A stretch of 38,984 bases of DNA, from NCBI GenBank assembly GCA_018649725.1, contig JABIHH010000082.1:1-38984 (forward strand), written 5' to 3'. Made by a program: the position numbers and the translations under genes. This document shows, piece by piece, positions 31,767 to 38,984 of this stretch. The DNA comes from Rhodospirillaceae bacterium (lineage in GTDB: Bacteria > Pseudomonadota > Alphaproteobacteria > Rhodospirillales > UBA2165). Under the pieces are notes generated by a model. It had not been told where the DNA came from and ran no database searches. It saw only the letters and a program-made list of their open reading frames with translations. Numbering within the stretch: position 1 is the first letter of the stretch; the number at the start of each line of letters is the position of its first letter.

Positions 31767-32153
31767 CTATTTTTCGCTCTCGACAGAAGCTCTAACTAAA
31801 GAGCGCACGGCTTCGATGACCCGGTCCAAAAAAGCGAGGTCTTTTTTGCGCTGTTCTTCGCGGCGCATTTTTTCGGCTTCGAGGCTGCGTTGTTTGGCGG
31901 CCTGGCGCTCGGCATAGCTTTGTTTGGGAATATCCGTTGCATTGCTGCTCGACGTGCAAAGCAGGTGCTCGCCGTCCAAGGTGCAAACCGAAATTTCACC
32001 TGAGTTTTTATTCAACCGCCAGACGCGATTTTCTGTCGCTTTAACGATCTGATAAATGCCAGGATCGGCCTTCATATTCTTAGGCGCAGCAGATACCGGC
32101 GCAGCGCTCGATATAAAAAAGACAGCGACCAGACTAAGGAGTAAAGCTTTCAT
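31767..32153 (-). CDS. small secreted coiled-coil protein, hypothetical
   Basis: A protein of 128 residues from the ATG at 32151-32153, chosen because it begins a clear signal peptide (MKALLLSLVAVFFISSAAPV, cleavage near VSAA). The first mature half has a YQIVKATENRVWRLNKNSGE strand and two Cys (VCTLDGEHLLC) that could form a disulphide. The second half is a charged helix from YAERQAAKQRSLEAEKMRRE onward, probably a coiled coil. I do not recognise a family. It is periplasmic by prediction, with unknown function. Confidence 0.75.
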   Translation of the reverse strand: MKALLLSLVAVFFISSAAPVSAAPKNMKADPGIYQIVKATENRVWRLNKNSGEISVCTLDGEHLLCTSSSNATDIPKQSYAERQAAKQRSLEAEKMRREEQRKKDLAFLDRVIEAVRSLVRASVESEK

Positions 32154-32358
32154 GGGACAGACTCTTTTTCGGTTAAAACAATATCGTAAGAAGTAAGTTG
32201 TATTGGTATGCCATGCAAACAAGAGCAGACCACAAATTGCCTCTAAATGGCCTTATTTAATTTTATCAAAACACCAATAATTGTCTGACTTTAAAATAAT
32301 TATTATTGTTAAATAACAATAGATTGCATCATTAATCTAAACTTATTATTTAAGATAA

Positions 32359-34047
32359 TCACTCTCTGTCGCTGGGATGATCAGGGACCATCGATGGGCT
32401 TTCCAGGACCCAGCCGCGTTGCTTGCGCTTGGCTAATAAATACAGACCGCCAAGCAAAAATCCGACGGCGACCACGGGCCTGATAACGCCCTCCATCATG
32501 AATATTGAGGGTGCCAAAGCCATCAAAAATAAGGGGATAAAGGCCAACGTCCAGGTTTTCTCTGAGCGCTGCTTTTGATAGCTCGGATAGAAGATTGAAA
32601 ACGCACCAAGCGTGATAAAGAACAACGACCAAGGTCGCGTAAAAAATGGTGCGAGATCCGTGGTGATCGCCAAGGCTTGCGAGAGATTTTTCTCGGCGAT
32701 GGTGCCCAGCACGACGCCCAATATCATCGGCACAATCGGAAAGCCCATCATCTTGAGAGCAAATCCGAGGACGCCAAAGATAAACAACGTCCATATATCA
32801 AACGTAATATTGCCGAGCGCAAAGACGCCGATCGCACAATAAAACAGAATAACGGCGGCCAACATATACATGCGTACCTTGGTGATTAACACGAAGCCCC
32901 GGAGTGTAATCGACTGCAAGCCGAGCATTAAGAAATTGGCGACAAAGAAAGCGATGAAGATCGAATAAGCGATAATGGGCTGGTCTTCGATGAAAGACGG
33001 ACTGGGGACCACGTCATGGATGAGCAGCGCCCCCAGCATGATTGCTGTTACAATATCGCCAGGGATGCCGAGCGCCATCATCACAATGAGCGTACCGCCT
33101 GCCGTCGCATTATTAGCCGATTCCGGCGCAATAATGCCGTCTTCTATCCCGGTGCCAAATTTCTCAGGCGTTTTAGACGCTTTCTTAGCCTGATCATAAG
33201 CAAGAATATTCGATATGGAACTGCCTGCCGCCGGCAAAATACCGACAAAAATACCAATGATCGATGAGCGGATGAGATTCCCCCAGCGCTTTAGAACGAG
33301 AATGGCAGCTTTCCTATGCTCAATTTTGACCACCGCTTCTTCATCAGCAGACAATGGTTTTCTTGCAGCCTCAGTATCCCGCGTATCGCTCAGGAGTTGG
33401 CTAAAAGCAAAGAGACCGATAAGGACGGGCAAGAATGAGAAGCCCGATTCCAACCCGGATTGCCCGAACGTAAATCGAGGTAACCCAAATATCACATCGG
33501 TGCCGATCGTTGCTGCTAACAAACCAAGGAGCCCCGAGATTAAACCTTTCAACAATTGATCACCGGCAAGGCTCGCTGTTACCGTCAAGGCAAACAGCAC
33601 CAGAGAAAAGAAATCCCAAGGCTGGAACTCAAGGCCAACCAATGCCAATTGCGGCGCAACTAAGACCAGCACGATGGCACTGATGACGCCGCCAAAGAAA
33701 GATGACCAGACGCCTATTCCCAAGGCCAAACCAGGCTGCCCCTTGCGGGCCATAGGGAAGCCGTCAAATGTCGTCGCAACTGAGGAGGGCGTACCAGGAA
33801 TACCTGTCAAAATACCCGACATGAGGCCACCAGAGAGGCCGCCAACATATACTCCGATCATTGTCGCTAAGCCCTGAACCGGCGTCATGGAAAACGTAAA
33901 TGGCAGAACCAAAACAACGGCCATGGCGAAGGTAAAACCTGGTATAGCGCCCGCAATTAGGCCAGCCGTGACACCAACCATCATTAAAATAACTGTTGAA
34001 ATAGTGAATAATTCGGCAGATGCGTTGAGGATATTTTCAATAATCAT
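32359..34047 (-). CDS. tctA: tripartite tricarboxylate transporter large permease TctA
   Basis: A protein of 562 residues, somewhat longer than the usual 500, with about 12 membrane helices. The TctA signature GILTGIPGTPSSVATTFDGF is followed by PMARKGQPGLALG in the first half. The second-half mirror motif is GILPAAGSSISNILAYDQAK, with GTLIVMMALGIPGD. TctA is the proton- or sodium-coupled channel for citrate-like or other carboxylates. The C-terminal 60 residues from SYQKQRSEKTW are additional hydrophobic sequence. The gene starts 1 base after tctB ends and completes the tctCBA operon. The 130-base AT-rich tail downstream, with an ATTGTTATTTAACAAT dyad, may end transcription. Confidence 0.95.
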   Translation of the reverse strand: MIIENILNASAELFTISTVILMMVGVTAGLIAGAIPGFTFAMAVVLVLPFTFSMTPVQGLATMIGVYVGGLSGGLMSGILTGIPGTPSSVATTFDGFPMARKGQPGLALGIGVWSSFFGGVISAIVLVLVAPQLALVGLEFQPWDFFSLVLFALTVTASLAGDQLLKGLISGLLGLLAATIGTDVIFGLPRFTFGQSGLESGFSFLPVLIGLFAFSQLLSDTRDTEAARKPLSADEEAVVKIEHRKAAILVLKRWGNLIRSSIIGIFVGILPAAGSSISNILAYDQAKKASKTPEKFGTGIEDGIIAPESANNATAGGTLIVMMALGIPGDIVTAIMLGALLIHDVVPSPSFIEDQPIIAYSIFIAFFVANFLMLGLQSITLRGFVLITKVRMYMLAAVILFYCAIGVFALGNITFDIWTLFIFGVLGFALKMMGFPIVPMILGVVLGTIAEKNLSQALAITTDLAPFFTRPWSLFFITLGAFSIFYPSYQKQRSEKTWTLAFIPLFLMALAPSIFMMEGVIRPVVAVGFLLGGLYLLAKRKQRGWVLESPSMVPDHPSDRE

Positions 34048-34048
34048 T

Positions 34049-34543
34049 TTAAATACCCTTTATGACGCCATAAAACAGTTCGCCTTGAGGCAAAATAACG
34101 CCGAGCGCAAAAGTAAATACCGACCACATGAATCCAACGGTGGCGCAGGCAATTAATCCGTGAAGAAAAAGGCTTCGCGAATCCCATCCACCAAAATAAC
34201 TGAGCGTTAAAAAAACAAATAAAACACCCCCGACAAGCATGCCAAAGAAAGGCAAAGTCGCGACAAAAATTGCGAAAAAGCCAAAAACAAATATTGGATT
34301 TTTGTAATATTTCAACCAGCCAACGAACCCGCCTTTTTGTTCGCCTTCGGAGCGTTCTTGAAACAGTGATTTTACGAAGAAAATGAGCGAAAGCAGGGTC
34401 AGTGGCGCGAGGATAATTCGCGGCCAGAGTGCCGATGACATTTGCCCGAAAGTTGCTTCTTTGATGGCAAAGCTTTCGTTAATGAACAATCCGCAACCTA
34501 TCAACAATACAATTGCGACGATGGCATCTCGATTAATGTGCAT
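34049..34543 (-). CDS. tctB: tripartite tricarboxylate transporter small permease TctB
   Basis: A protein of 164 residues with four hydrophobic helices, the TctB layout. Helix 1 is IVAIVLLIGCGLFINESFAI, followed by the SSALWPRIILAPLTLLSLIF segment typical of the family. A later pair of helices runs FVFGFFAIFVATLPFFGMLV and GGVLFVFLTLSY. TctB is poorly conserved in sequence, so placement between tctC and tctA is important evidence. It probably helps couple the binding protein to the TctA channel. Confidence 0.9.
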   Translation of the reverse strand: MHINRDAIVAIVLLIGCGLFINESFAIKEATFGQMSSALWPRIILAPLTLLSLIFFVKSLFQERSEGEQKGGFVGWLKYYKNPIFVFGFFAIFVATLPFFGMLVGGVLFVFLTLSYFGGWDSRSLFLHGLIACATVGFMWSVFTFALGVILPQGELFYGVIKGI

Positions 34544-34644
34544 AATGCAACTTTATATTTTCAAATTTTTCAGAACCTTGAGGGCGTAAAGAATAGCAGC
34601 CCAGACGGATGCCCAGGCTGCTATCTCAATTTACTTCTTAAGCG

Positions 34645-35631
34645 CTACTTACCGTAACGACCTAATTTAACGCCTTTTGCCGCCGCATTGAAATCATTGC
34701 TCGTTGCAGCAAACCATTTCGCATAGGCAGCGGGCCCTTTGTAGACAAGTGACGTGCCTTTAGCGGCCATGCTCTTTTTGAAAGCAGCATTCTGAGTAGC
34801 TTTCTTGAAAATAGCTGCCCAATGCTCGATTTTATCCTTCGACGTTCCCTTTGGTACAACAACACCGCGGGTGAGCGAGAAGTTCATATCGACGCCCAAT
34901 TCTTTCAGAGTTGGTAGATCAGGAACGAGCGGACTACGCTTGTCCGCGGCGATCGCAAATGCTTTCAAAGTTCCGTCTTTTTTCTGACCCTGAGCTGCGG
35001 CCATATTAATGCCGCCAAGATCAACAGCTTTACTACGCATGCCTTTAATTCGGCCCGCGGTACCGCCTTGGAACGGAACGTATTTAAAGGAAGTACCGGT
35101 TTTGGAACCTAAGAGAATCCAAAGCAGGTGACTGGTTGCACCAAAGGAAACGCCGGTTAGAATTTTCCCTGGATTTGCCTTGGCCGCAGCCAGCATACCT
35201 TTGAGATCATTGTATGGCACGTGGCCACCAGCACCGATAATCTCCGGTGTATCAGTAACCATGGCAACAGTATCAAAAGCATCCCAATTAAACTTCAGCG
35301 AGCCCATAATATTGTTTACCAATACACTTTGATGGATCGCAAAGAGCGTACAACCGTCAGCTTTCGCCTTTTGAGCTTCTTTAGCGCCTTTTGTGCCACC
35401 GGCACCAGGAATGGTTACCATTTTAAGTGCTGGTTTAACGCCCATAGCGTTGATGGTTTTCTCGAAAGTACCGAAAATAACGCCGGTGCCGCCACCTGCG
35501 CCCCAAGGCACGATGATTTTAGCTGTGCTGCAGGAAAAGTTTGCCGCAGATACTGTCGTTGTCTGCATTGCCATCGACGCGCCAAGAACGGCGGCACCCG
35601 CAAGCAGAGATGTCATAAATGTTGTTTTCAT
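34645..35631 (-). CDS. tctC: tripartite tricarboxylate transporter binding protein TctC (Bug family)
   Basis: A protein of 328 residues with a signal peptide (MKTTFMTSLLAGAAVLGASM, cleavage after VSAA). The Bug fold shows AKIIVPWGAGGGTG near residue 45, a second glycine loop IPGAGGTKGAKEAQ, a VSFGATSHLLWILL region and a late VPFQGGTAGRIKGM. These loops bind the carboxylate groups of the ligand in the periplasm. A GGGAGA ribosome-binding site precedes the ATG. As first gene of tctCBA it defines specificity; Bug ligands include citrate, aromatic acids and amino acids, so the substrate is open. Confidence 0.94.
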   Translation of the reverse strand: MKTTFMTSLLAGAAVLGASMAMQTTTVSAANFSCSTAKIIVPWGAGGGTGVIFGTFEKTINAMGVKPALKMVTIPGAGGTKGAKEAQKAKADGCTLFAIHQSVLVNNIMGSLKFNWDAFDTVAMVTDTPEIIGAGGHVPYNDLKGMLAAAKANPGKILTGVSFGATSHLLWILLGSKTGTSFKYVPFQGGTAGRIKGMRSKAVDLGGINMAAAQGQKKDGTLKAFAIAADKRSPLVPDLPTLKELGVDMNFSLTRGVVVPKGTSKDKIEHWAAIFKKATQNAAFKKSMAAKGTSLVYKGPAAYAKWFAATSNDFNAAAKGVKLGRYGK

Positions 35632-35686
35632 TAATATTCTCCCTAAAGTTACCCGGGTTTAACCCTCGCGGGCCTACCCATTTATC

Positions 35687-35716
35687 AATCGAATTAACAC
35701 TTATGATTATTCGATT
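35687..35716. promoter_or_regulatory. 8-bp inverted repeat in the tctC promoter region
   Basis: AATCGAAT (35687-35694) is mirrored exactly by ATTCGATT (35709-35716), 56-85 bases upstream of the tctC start. It is a candidate operator for a carboxylate-responsive regulator. No such regulator gene is adjacent. Confidence 0.35.
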
Positions 35717-35965
35717 AATTCTCATCGTCAACAAGTTATAAAACGAATCAAAACGTCAAAATCAGCTTGATCTTATATCTATCCGTCACAAGCCCCCATT
35801 TTCGTTTTATTTATCGCAATTTTTATCGCGACTTTATTTTTCATTTTAATGCCTGCTGCACCGCAACTTCCGTATTACGAAACTTGCAACCCCTGTTCAT
35901 AACTCGTTTGCCGCGAATTACCAACAGATTTTAGTCCCCGCTGCCCAAAAACCCAAATTGTCGGC

Positions 35966-36001
35966 CTGATTTCCGGAAATCAGCAAAAATCTAGGATTTT
36001 T
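35966..36001. promoter_or_regulatory. 18-bp perfect palindrome with adjacent second dyad
   Basis: CTGATTTCCGGAAATCAG (35966-35983) is a perfect palindrome. It is followed after one base by AAAAATC-TAG-GATTTTT (35985-36001). Such length without mismatch points to a protein-binding site; together the two could also form a tandem hairpin. Confidence 0.45.
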
Positions 36002-36199
36002 GGAATGCGCTGGGCCTGACCCGCCAATTAATAAAATGGTGACAAATGAATATTAGAATTTAACCATCGGGTAGGGCGTGTTAGAATTAAAACTTATTAT
36101 TGATTTACTTAGTTGCTTTATCCCCGTCGAATGTCAATCTACTTCAACGGGATTACTCTTTATGATGTCGCAGTTGGAACATACCTTGGGGACAATGCT

Positions 36200-36255
36200 T
36201 TGGGAATAAAACAGAAAGTATCGGGGACACTTATCCCGCTGTTTGCTGTGCCGGT
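36200..36255 (+). pseudogene. displaced signal-peptide start of the TolC-like gene (frameshift)
   Basis: A TTG at 36200 preceded by GGGGA translates MGIKQKVSGTLIPLFA, a typical signal-peptide start. The TolC frame just downstream reads CAGVALSPVDALQAES, which supplies the missing hydrophobic core and cleavage site. The two parts are in different frames, one base being missing at about 36240-36255. Joined, they form a normal signal peptide. Confidence 0.5.
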
Positions 36256-37509
36256 GTGGCGCTGTCCCCTGTTGATGCGCTTCAGGCAGAGAGCCTCACT
36301 GATCTGGTTCGCCCGCTGCTTAAATCCCACAATCTGATCAAAGCATCACAATCCGATCTAAAAGCCGCTGAAGAGCGGGTAAAAGAGACCCGTGGCGGCT
36401 GGTATCCGACAGCAACAGTTACGACCCATTACGGCAAAGAACGCCAGAACAAGCCGACGGCAACCGATGATACGAATCTCGTAACCCGACAAGCGGACAT
36501 ATCCGTCAACCAGCTGGTATGGGATTTCGGCGCGACGAATTCGCGCATTAAAGCCTCAAAACTGACAGCCAAAGCCTCAGATTTTACAGTCGAATCCACC
36601 ATACAAGATTTAATTTTGCGCGCTTCCGTGGCCTTTCTGAACGTCGATCGCTCGGCCAGGGTGTTAACTTTTGCCCGCGAGTCAGAAGCCAATATTAAAC
36701 GCCAGACCGAACTTGAAGATGCTTTGGTCAGAAAAGGTGCCGGCCTGTCATCAGATGTCCTGCAAGCCAAGGCGACTTTGTCCGGTGCCCAAGCCCGCCG
36801 TGTTCAGGCAGAAGGCGCGCTGGCTGTTGCCCGTAACGCCTACCGCGCGGTCTTTCATACCGACAGCGCTAATTTATCATCGCTCGAAAAGCCGATCATA
36901 CCGGAACAGTTAATTCCCCCAACCGTTGATGAAGCTATCCAGACTGCGTTGCGGACAAATCCGAAGCTGCGCGCCGCTGATATGGGCGCTGCGGTTGCGG
37001 TAGAGACGATCAACTCGACAAAAGCAGCAGCGTTCTACCCAAAATTCGATATCGTTGCCAGCACCACCTATAAACATAATGCTGGCGGCACCATCGGACA
37101 TCAGGAAGAAGGCCTCGCGAAGCTCCAGATGAGCTTTCCCTTTAATCTCGGCCTAACATCCATTAACACGCTGAAAGCCTCAAAGAGTGATGCTGCTTCG
37201 GCGAATAGTCGTGTCGGCGAGACCCGCGATTTGATTGAGCAATTGGTGCGCGATTCGTGGTCGAATTTAGCCACGGCAAAAGCCACCCATCAGTTTTTGG
37301 CGAACCAGGCCAGTATTTCGGCAGAATTTCTGGAACTGGCCCGCAAAGAGAGAAAACTTGGCAATCGCTCCCTGCTCGATGTCCTCAATGGCGAGACCGC
37401 CTTAATAAACGCCAATAGCGATGCGACATCGGCTCGTACCGACGTCGTTATTGCCACGATAACGCTGTTAAATGCGATGGGGCGTTTGGAGCTTAAAGCC
37501 ATTCAATGA
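36256..37509 (+). CDS. TolC-family outer-membrane protein (type I secretion)
   Basis: A protein of 417 residues from a GTG, with the N-terminal signal peptide apparently displaced by a frameshift (see 36200-36255). The OEP/TolC duplicated helix-strand pattern is clear: PLLKSHNLIKASQSDLKAAE, then RVKETRGGWYPTATV, then LVWDFGATNSRIKASKL in the first repeat. The second repeat has TNPKLRAADMGAAVAVETIN, then STKAAAFYPKFDIVASTTY. A final KERKLGNRSLLDVLNGETAL segment follows. TolC trimers form the outer-membrane exit duct for type I secretion or efflux. The large FecR-domain protein that follows is its likely cargo. The partner ABC and membrane-fusion genes are not in the window. Confidence 0.88.
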   Translation: MALSPVDALQAESLTDLVRPLLKSHNLIKASQSDLKAAEERVKETRGGWYPTATVTTHYGKERQNKPTATDDTNLVTRQADISVNQLVWDFGATNSRIKASKLTAKASDFTVESTIQDLILRASVAFLNVDRSARVLTFARESEANIKRQTELEDALVRKGAGLSSDVLQAKATLSGAQARRVQAEGALAVARNAYRAVFHTDSANLSSLEKPIIPEQLIPPTVDEAIQTALRTNPKLRAADMGAAVAVETINSTKAAAFYPKFDIVASTTYKHNAGGTIGHQEEGLAKLQMSFPFNLGLTSINTLKASKSDAASANSRVGETRDLIEQLVRDSWSNLATAKATHQFLANQASISAEFLELARKERKLGNRSLLDVLNGETALINANSDATSARTDVVIATITLLNAMGRLELKAIQ

Positions 37510-37687
37510 TATGGGCGATGCCTTTGATTTTATTATTATAAAACTAGCAAAATGTGTTATATTAAGCTGAATAATAAATAAGCAGAAAAATGCTCCAGAG
37601 GGTTCAGTAGCCGGACAGGAAATATAGGTTATAAAAAAAATACTCCAGGCTGTTTTAGTATTTTAAATCCCGTGGTGGGAAAGTGAA

Positions 37688-38984
37688 TTGGATACGCTGA
37701 ACCAAGACCAAACAACCATCAAAGTTATTGATGCTGCGGACGAAAGTCTGAACGGTGGACCAATTGTCATTCCTGGTGATGGCTGGCTAATGAGTGCTGA
37801 TTTTGTCCGTCAAGGTAGTGATCTCCTTTTGGTCGGCGAAGATGGTCAGCAAATTCTAATCACCGACTATTTCTCGCAAAGTTCACCGCCTGATCTGCAA
37901 AGCGGCGGCGGCGGCATCCTGCATGCCGATCTGGTTGCCAAACTCGCGGGTCCCCTGGCACCCGGCCAATTTGCCAGCACCGAAATTTCACAAGCGACGC
38001 AAGCCATCGGTCAGGTTGATACGATTTCCGGCACGGTGGAAGCGACCCGATCTGACGGCACCAAGGTTACCCTCGCCCAGGGTGACAAGATATTCTCAGG
38101 CGATGTCGTTGAGACCGGCGATGCCGCTGCTGTCGCCTTTATCATGGCAGACGACTCCACCTTCTCGCTCGGCAAAAGCGGTCGCATGCTCATGGACGAA
38201 ATGGTTTACGATCCGGCAGACCAGACCGGCAATATGAAAGTCGATCTGATCAAGGGTGTGTTCTCTTTTGTCAGTGGTCAAATCGCTAAAACCGATCCCG
38301 ATTCCATGGTCCTGAGCACACCCGTCGCGACCATCGGTATTCGCGGCACGACGGGCGTATTGAATTTGCCTGAAGGCGAAGGCCTCACTGTTGTTCTTTC
38401 CACCAATGCTGATGGCACGACCGGCGAGATCACCGTTACCAATGCCGCCGGCGTTCAGATACTCAACCAACCCTTCCAGGCAACAGCCGTCTCAAGTTTT
38501 AACCTGCCGCCCTCCACCACCTTTACCATGACGGCGGCCCAATTTAACCAGCAATACAGTGCTGTCGTGCAGGCCGCCCAGGGCGCTGAAACCCGCGCAG
38601 CGACAACCAACCAACAGAATCAAAATGCCGATCCTGACGCTGACCCGGATGCCGATCCCGACGCTGACCCGGATGCCGATCCCGACGCAGACCCAGATGC
38701 AGACCCAGATGCCGATCCCGACGCAGACCCAGATGCCGATCCTGATGCCGATCCTGACGCAAATCCGGATGCAAATCCTGACGCAGACCCGGATGCCGAT
38801 CCAGGTGATGGACCAGGCGATGGACCGGGTGACGGGCCGGGTGACGGGCCGGGTGATGGGCCGGGTGATGGGCCGGGTGATGGCGATGGTGACGGAACGG
38901 GTGATGGCGATGGTGACGGAACGGGTGATGGCGATGGTGACGGAACGGGTGATGGCGATGAAAATCCCACTCCTCCGCCACCTC
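37688..38984 (+). CDS. large FecR-domain surface protein, 3' end outside window
   Basis: A frame opens after a TAA at 37664-37666 and stays open to the window end (432 residues). The only start available is a TTG at 37688, with GGTGGGAAAG upstream. Residues 1-100 form an N-terminal module (IKVIDAADESLNGGPIVIPG, then GWLMSADFVRQGSDLLLVGE), similar to prefixes of secreted bacterial adhesins. A FecR domain follows at about 110-222 (IGQVDTISGTVEATRSDGTK, then VVETGDAAAVAFIMADDSTF and VLSTPVATIGIRGTTG). After residue 310 comes a Gln/Asn linker, then DPDA and GDGP/GDGDGDGT repeats and a Pro-rich turn at the edge. There is no N-terminal signal peptide, which fits C-terminal-signal type I secretion. 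Ca2+-binding RTX or cadherin repeats are expected beyond the edge. Confidence 0.8.
   Translation, partial: MDTLNQDQTTIKVIDAADESLNGGPIVIPGDGWLMSADFVRQGSDLLLVGEDGQQILITDYFSQSSPPDLQSGGGGILHADLVAKLAGPLAPGQFASTEISQATQAIGQVDTISGTVEATRSDGTKVTLAQGDKIFSGDVVETGDAAAVAFIMADDSTFSLGKSGRMLMDEMVYDPADQTGNMKVDLIKGVFSFVSGQIAKTDPDSMVLSTPVATIGIRGTTGVLNLPEGEGLTVVLSTNADGTTGEITVTNAAGVQILNQPFQATAVSSFNLPPSTTFTMTAAQFNQQYSAVVQAAQGAETRAATTNQQNQNADPDADPDADPDADPDADPDADPDADPDADPDADPDADPDADPDANPDANPDADPDADPGDGPGDGPGDGPGDGPGDGPGDGPGDGDGDGTGDGDGDGTGDGDGDGTGDGDENPTPPPP
38630..38797. repeat. 12-base tandem repeat encoding DPDA units
   Basis: Fourteen consecutive 12-base units encode Asp-Pro-Asp-Ala, two of them Asn-Pro-Asp-Ala. 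Codons vary (GAT/GAC, CCC/CCG/CCT/CCA, GCC/GCT/GCA), so the peptide is more conserved than the DNA. Confidence 0.9.
38804..38947. repeat. tandem repeats encoding GDGP (12 bases) and GDGDGDGT (24 bases)
   Basis: Six 12-base units (GGTGATGGGCCG type) at 38804-38875 are followed by three identical 24-base units at 38876-38947. The 24-base copies have the same sequence, suggesting recent slippage or unequal exchange. An acidic Gly/Asp linker, possibly Ca2+-binding, is produced. Confidence 0.9.

Larger units (their letters stand above)
35632..36199 (+). other. 568-base divergent regulatory spacer between tctC and the TolC gene
   Basis: It holds no supported gene. It contains the tctC ribosome-binding site, an inverted repeat (35687-35716), an 18-bp perfect palindrome (35966-35983) and a second dyad (35985-36001). 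The rest is AT-rich, especially about 35800-35860 and 36040-36110, and probably carries both promoters. Confidence 0.55.

Noticed and set aside
35655..35665. GGGTT-T-AACCC hairpin just upstream of the tctC ribosome-binding site
   Set aside because: Only 5-bp arms; too short to claim a riboswitch or regulated leader.
38544..38981. Long minus-strand frames rich in His/Arg or Ser/Pro
   Set aside because: They are mirror translations of the tandem repeat linker in the plus-strand FecR-domain gene and have no start signals or natural sequence.
1..38984. tRNA, rRNA, CRISPR arrays, insertion sequences, toxin-antitoxin or phage modules
   Set aside because: None could be recognised by reading; no terminal inverted repeats with a transposase, no regularly spaced repeats apart from the coding repeats at the right end.

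Overview
The window looks like chromosome from a free-living, probably marine or aquatic alphaproteobacterium, possibly of the Rhodospirillales. This is inferred from moderate GC, form II RubisCO whose active-site numbering matches Rhodospirillum rubrum exactly, TRAP and TTT solute transporters, and a FecR-domain giant surface protein. No rRNA, tRNA, CRISPR array, insertion sequence or phage gene was found by eye. Genes are dense on both strands.

Layout. (1) 1-3593, minus: a TRAP carboxylate transporter operon (dctP-dctQ-dctM) ending in an alpha/beta hydrolase cut by the window edge. (2) 3594-4233: AT-rich spacer with two unrecognised gene-like fragments. (3) 4234-10371: an aromatic-acid type cluster. 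It has a divergent IclR regulator, a VOC protein, an aryl-CoA (2-aminobenzoate type) ligase, a RidA-like protein and a convergent molybdenum hydroxylase large subunit resembling 4-hydroxybenzoyl-CoA reductase alpha. (4) 10372-14800: small accessory genes, a remnant resembling a PEP-utilising swivel domain, two copies of a short palindromic repeat, and a large metallo-beta-lactamase protein with cyclic-nucleotide-binding-like domains.

(5) 14793-20341, minus: a compact Calvin-Benson-Bassham operon, fbp - prk - cbbM (form II) - gph, perhaps continuing into an ICMT/NnrU-like membrane protein. It is preceded by a LuxR-type regulator whose receiver domain lacks the phospho-accepting Asp. (6) 20481-25743, plus: a secreted thioredoxin-fold DUF255 protein, an FkbM methyltransferase and a TPR/O-GlcNAc-transferase-like (SPINDLY) protein. 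(7) 25740-32153: mixed housekeeping and accessory genes, including a quinol monooxygenase-like protein, a Lys-rich protein, an EamA exporter, an alpha/beta hydrolase with an SDR, gamma-glutamyltransferase and a YqaE/Pmp3 peptide. (8) 32359-35631, minus: a complete tripartite tricarboxylate transporter (tctC-tctB-tctA). (9) 36200-38984, plus: a TolC-like outer-membrane protein whose signal peptide lies in another frame, then the start of a large FecR-domain protein with low-complexity Asp/Pro/Gly repeats that runs off the window.

Together the genes suggest a metabolically flexible organism: CO2 fixation or redox balancing by the Calvin cycle, uptake of organic acids by two binding-protein-dependent secondary transporters, activation of an aromatic acid to its CoA ester, and secretion of a large adhesin-like protein. 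The least conventional items are the MBL/cNMP-binding fusion, the phosphorylation-deficient regulator beside the cbb operon, the orphan hydroxybenzoyl-CoA-reductase-like subunit, and the broken TolC start.
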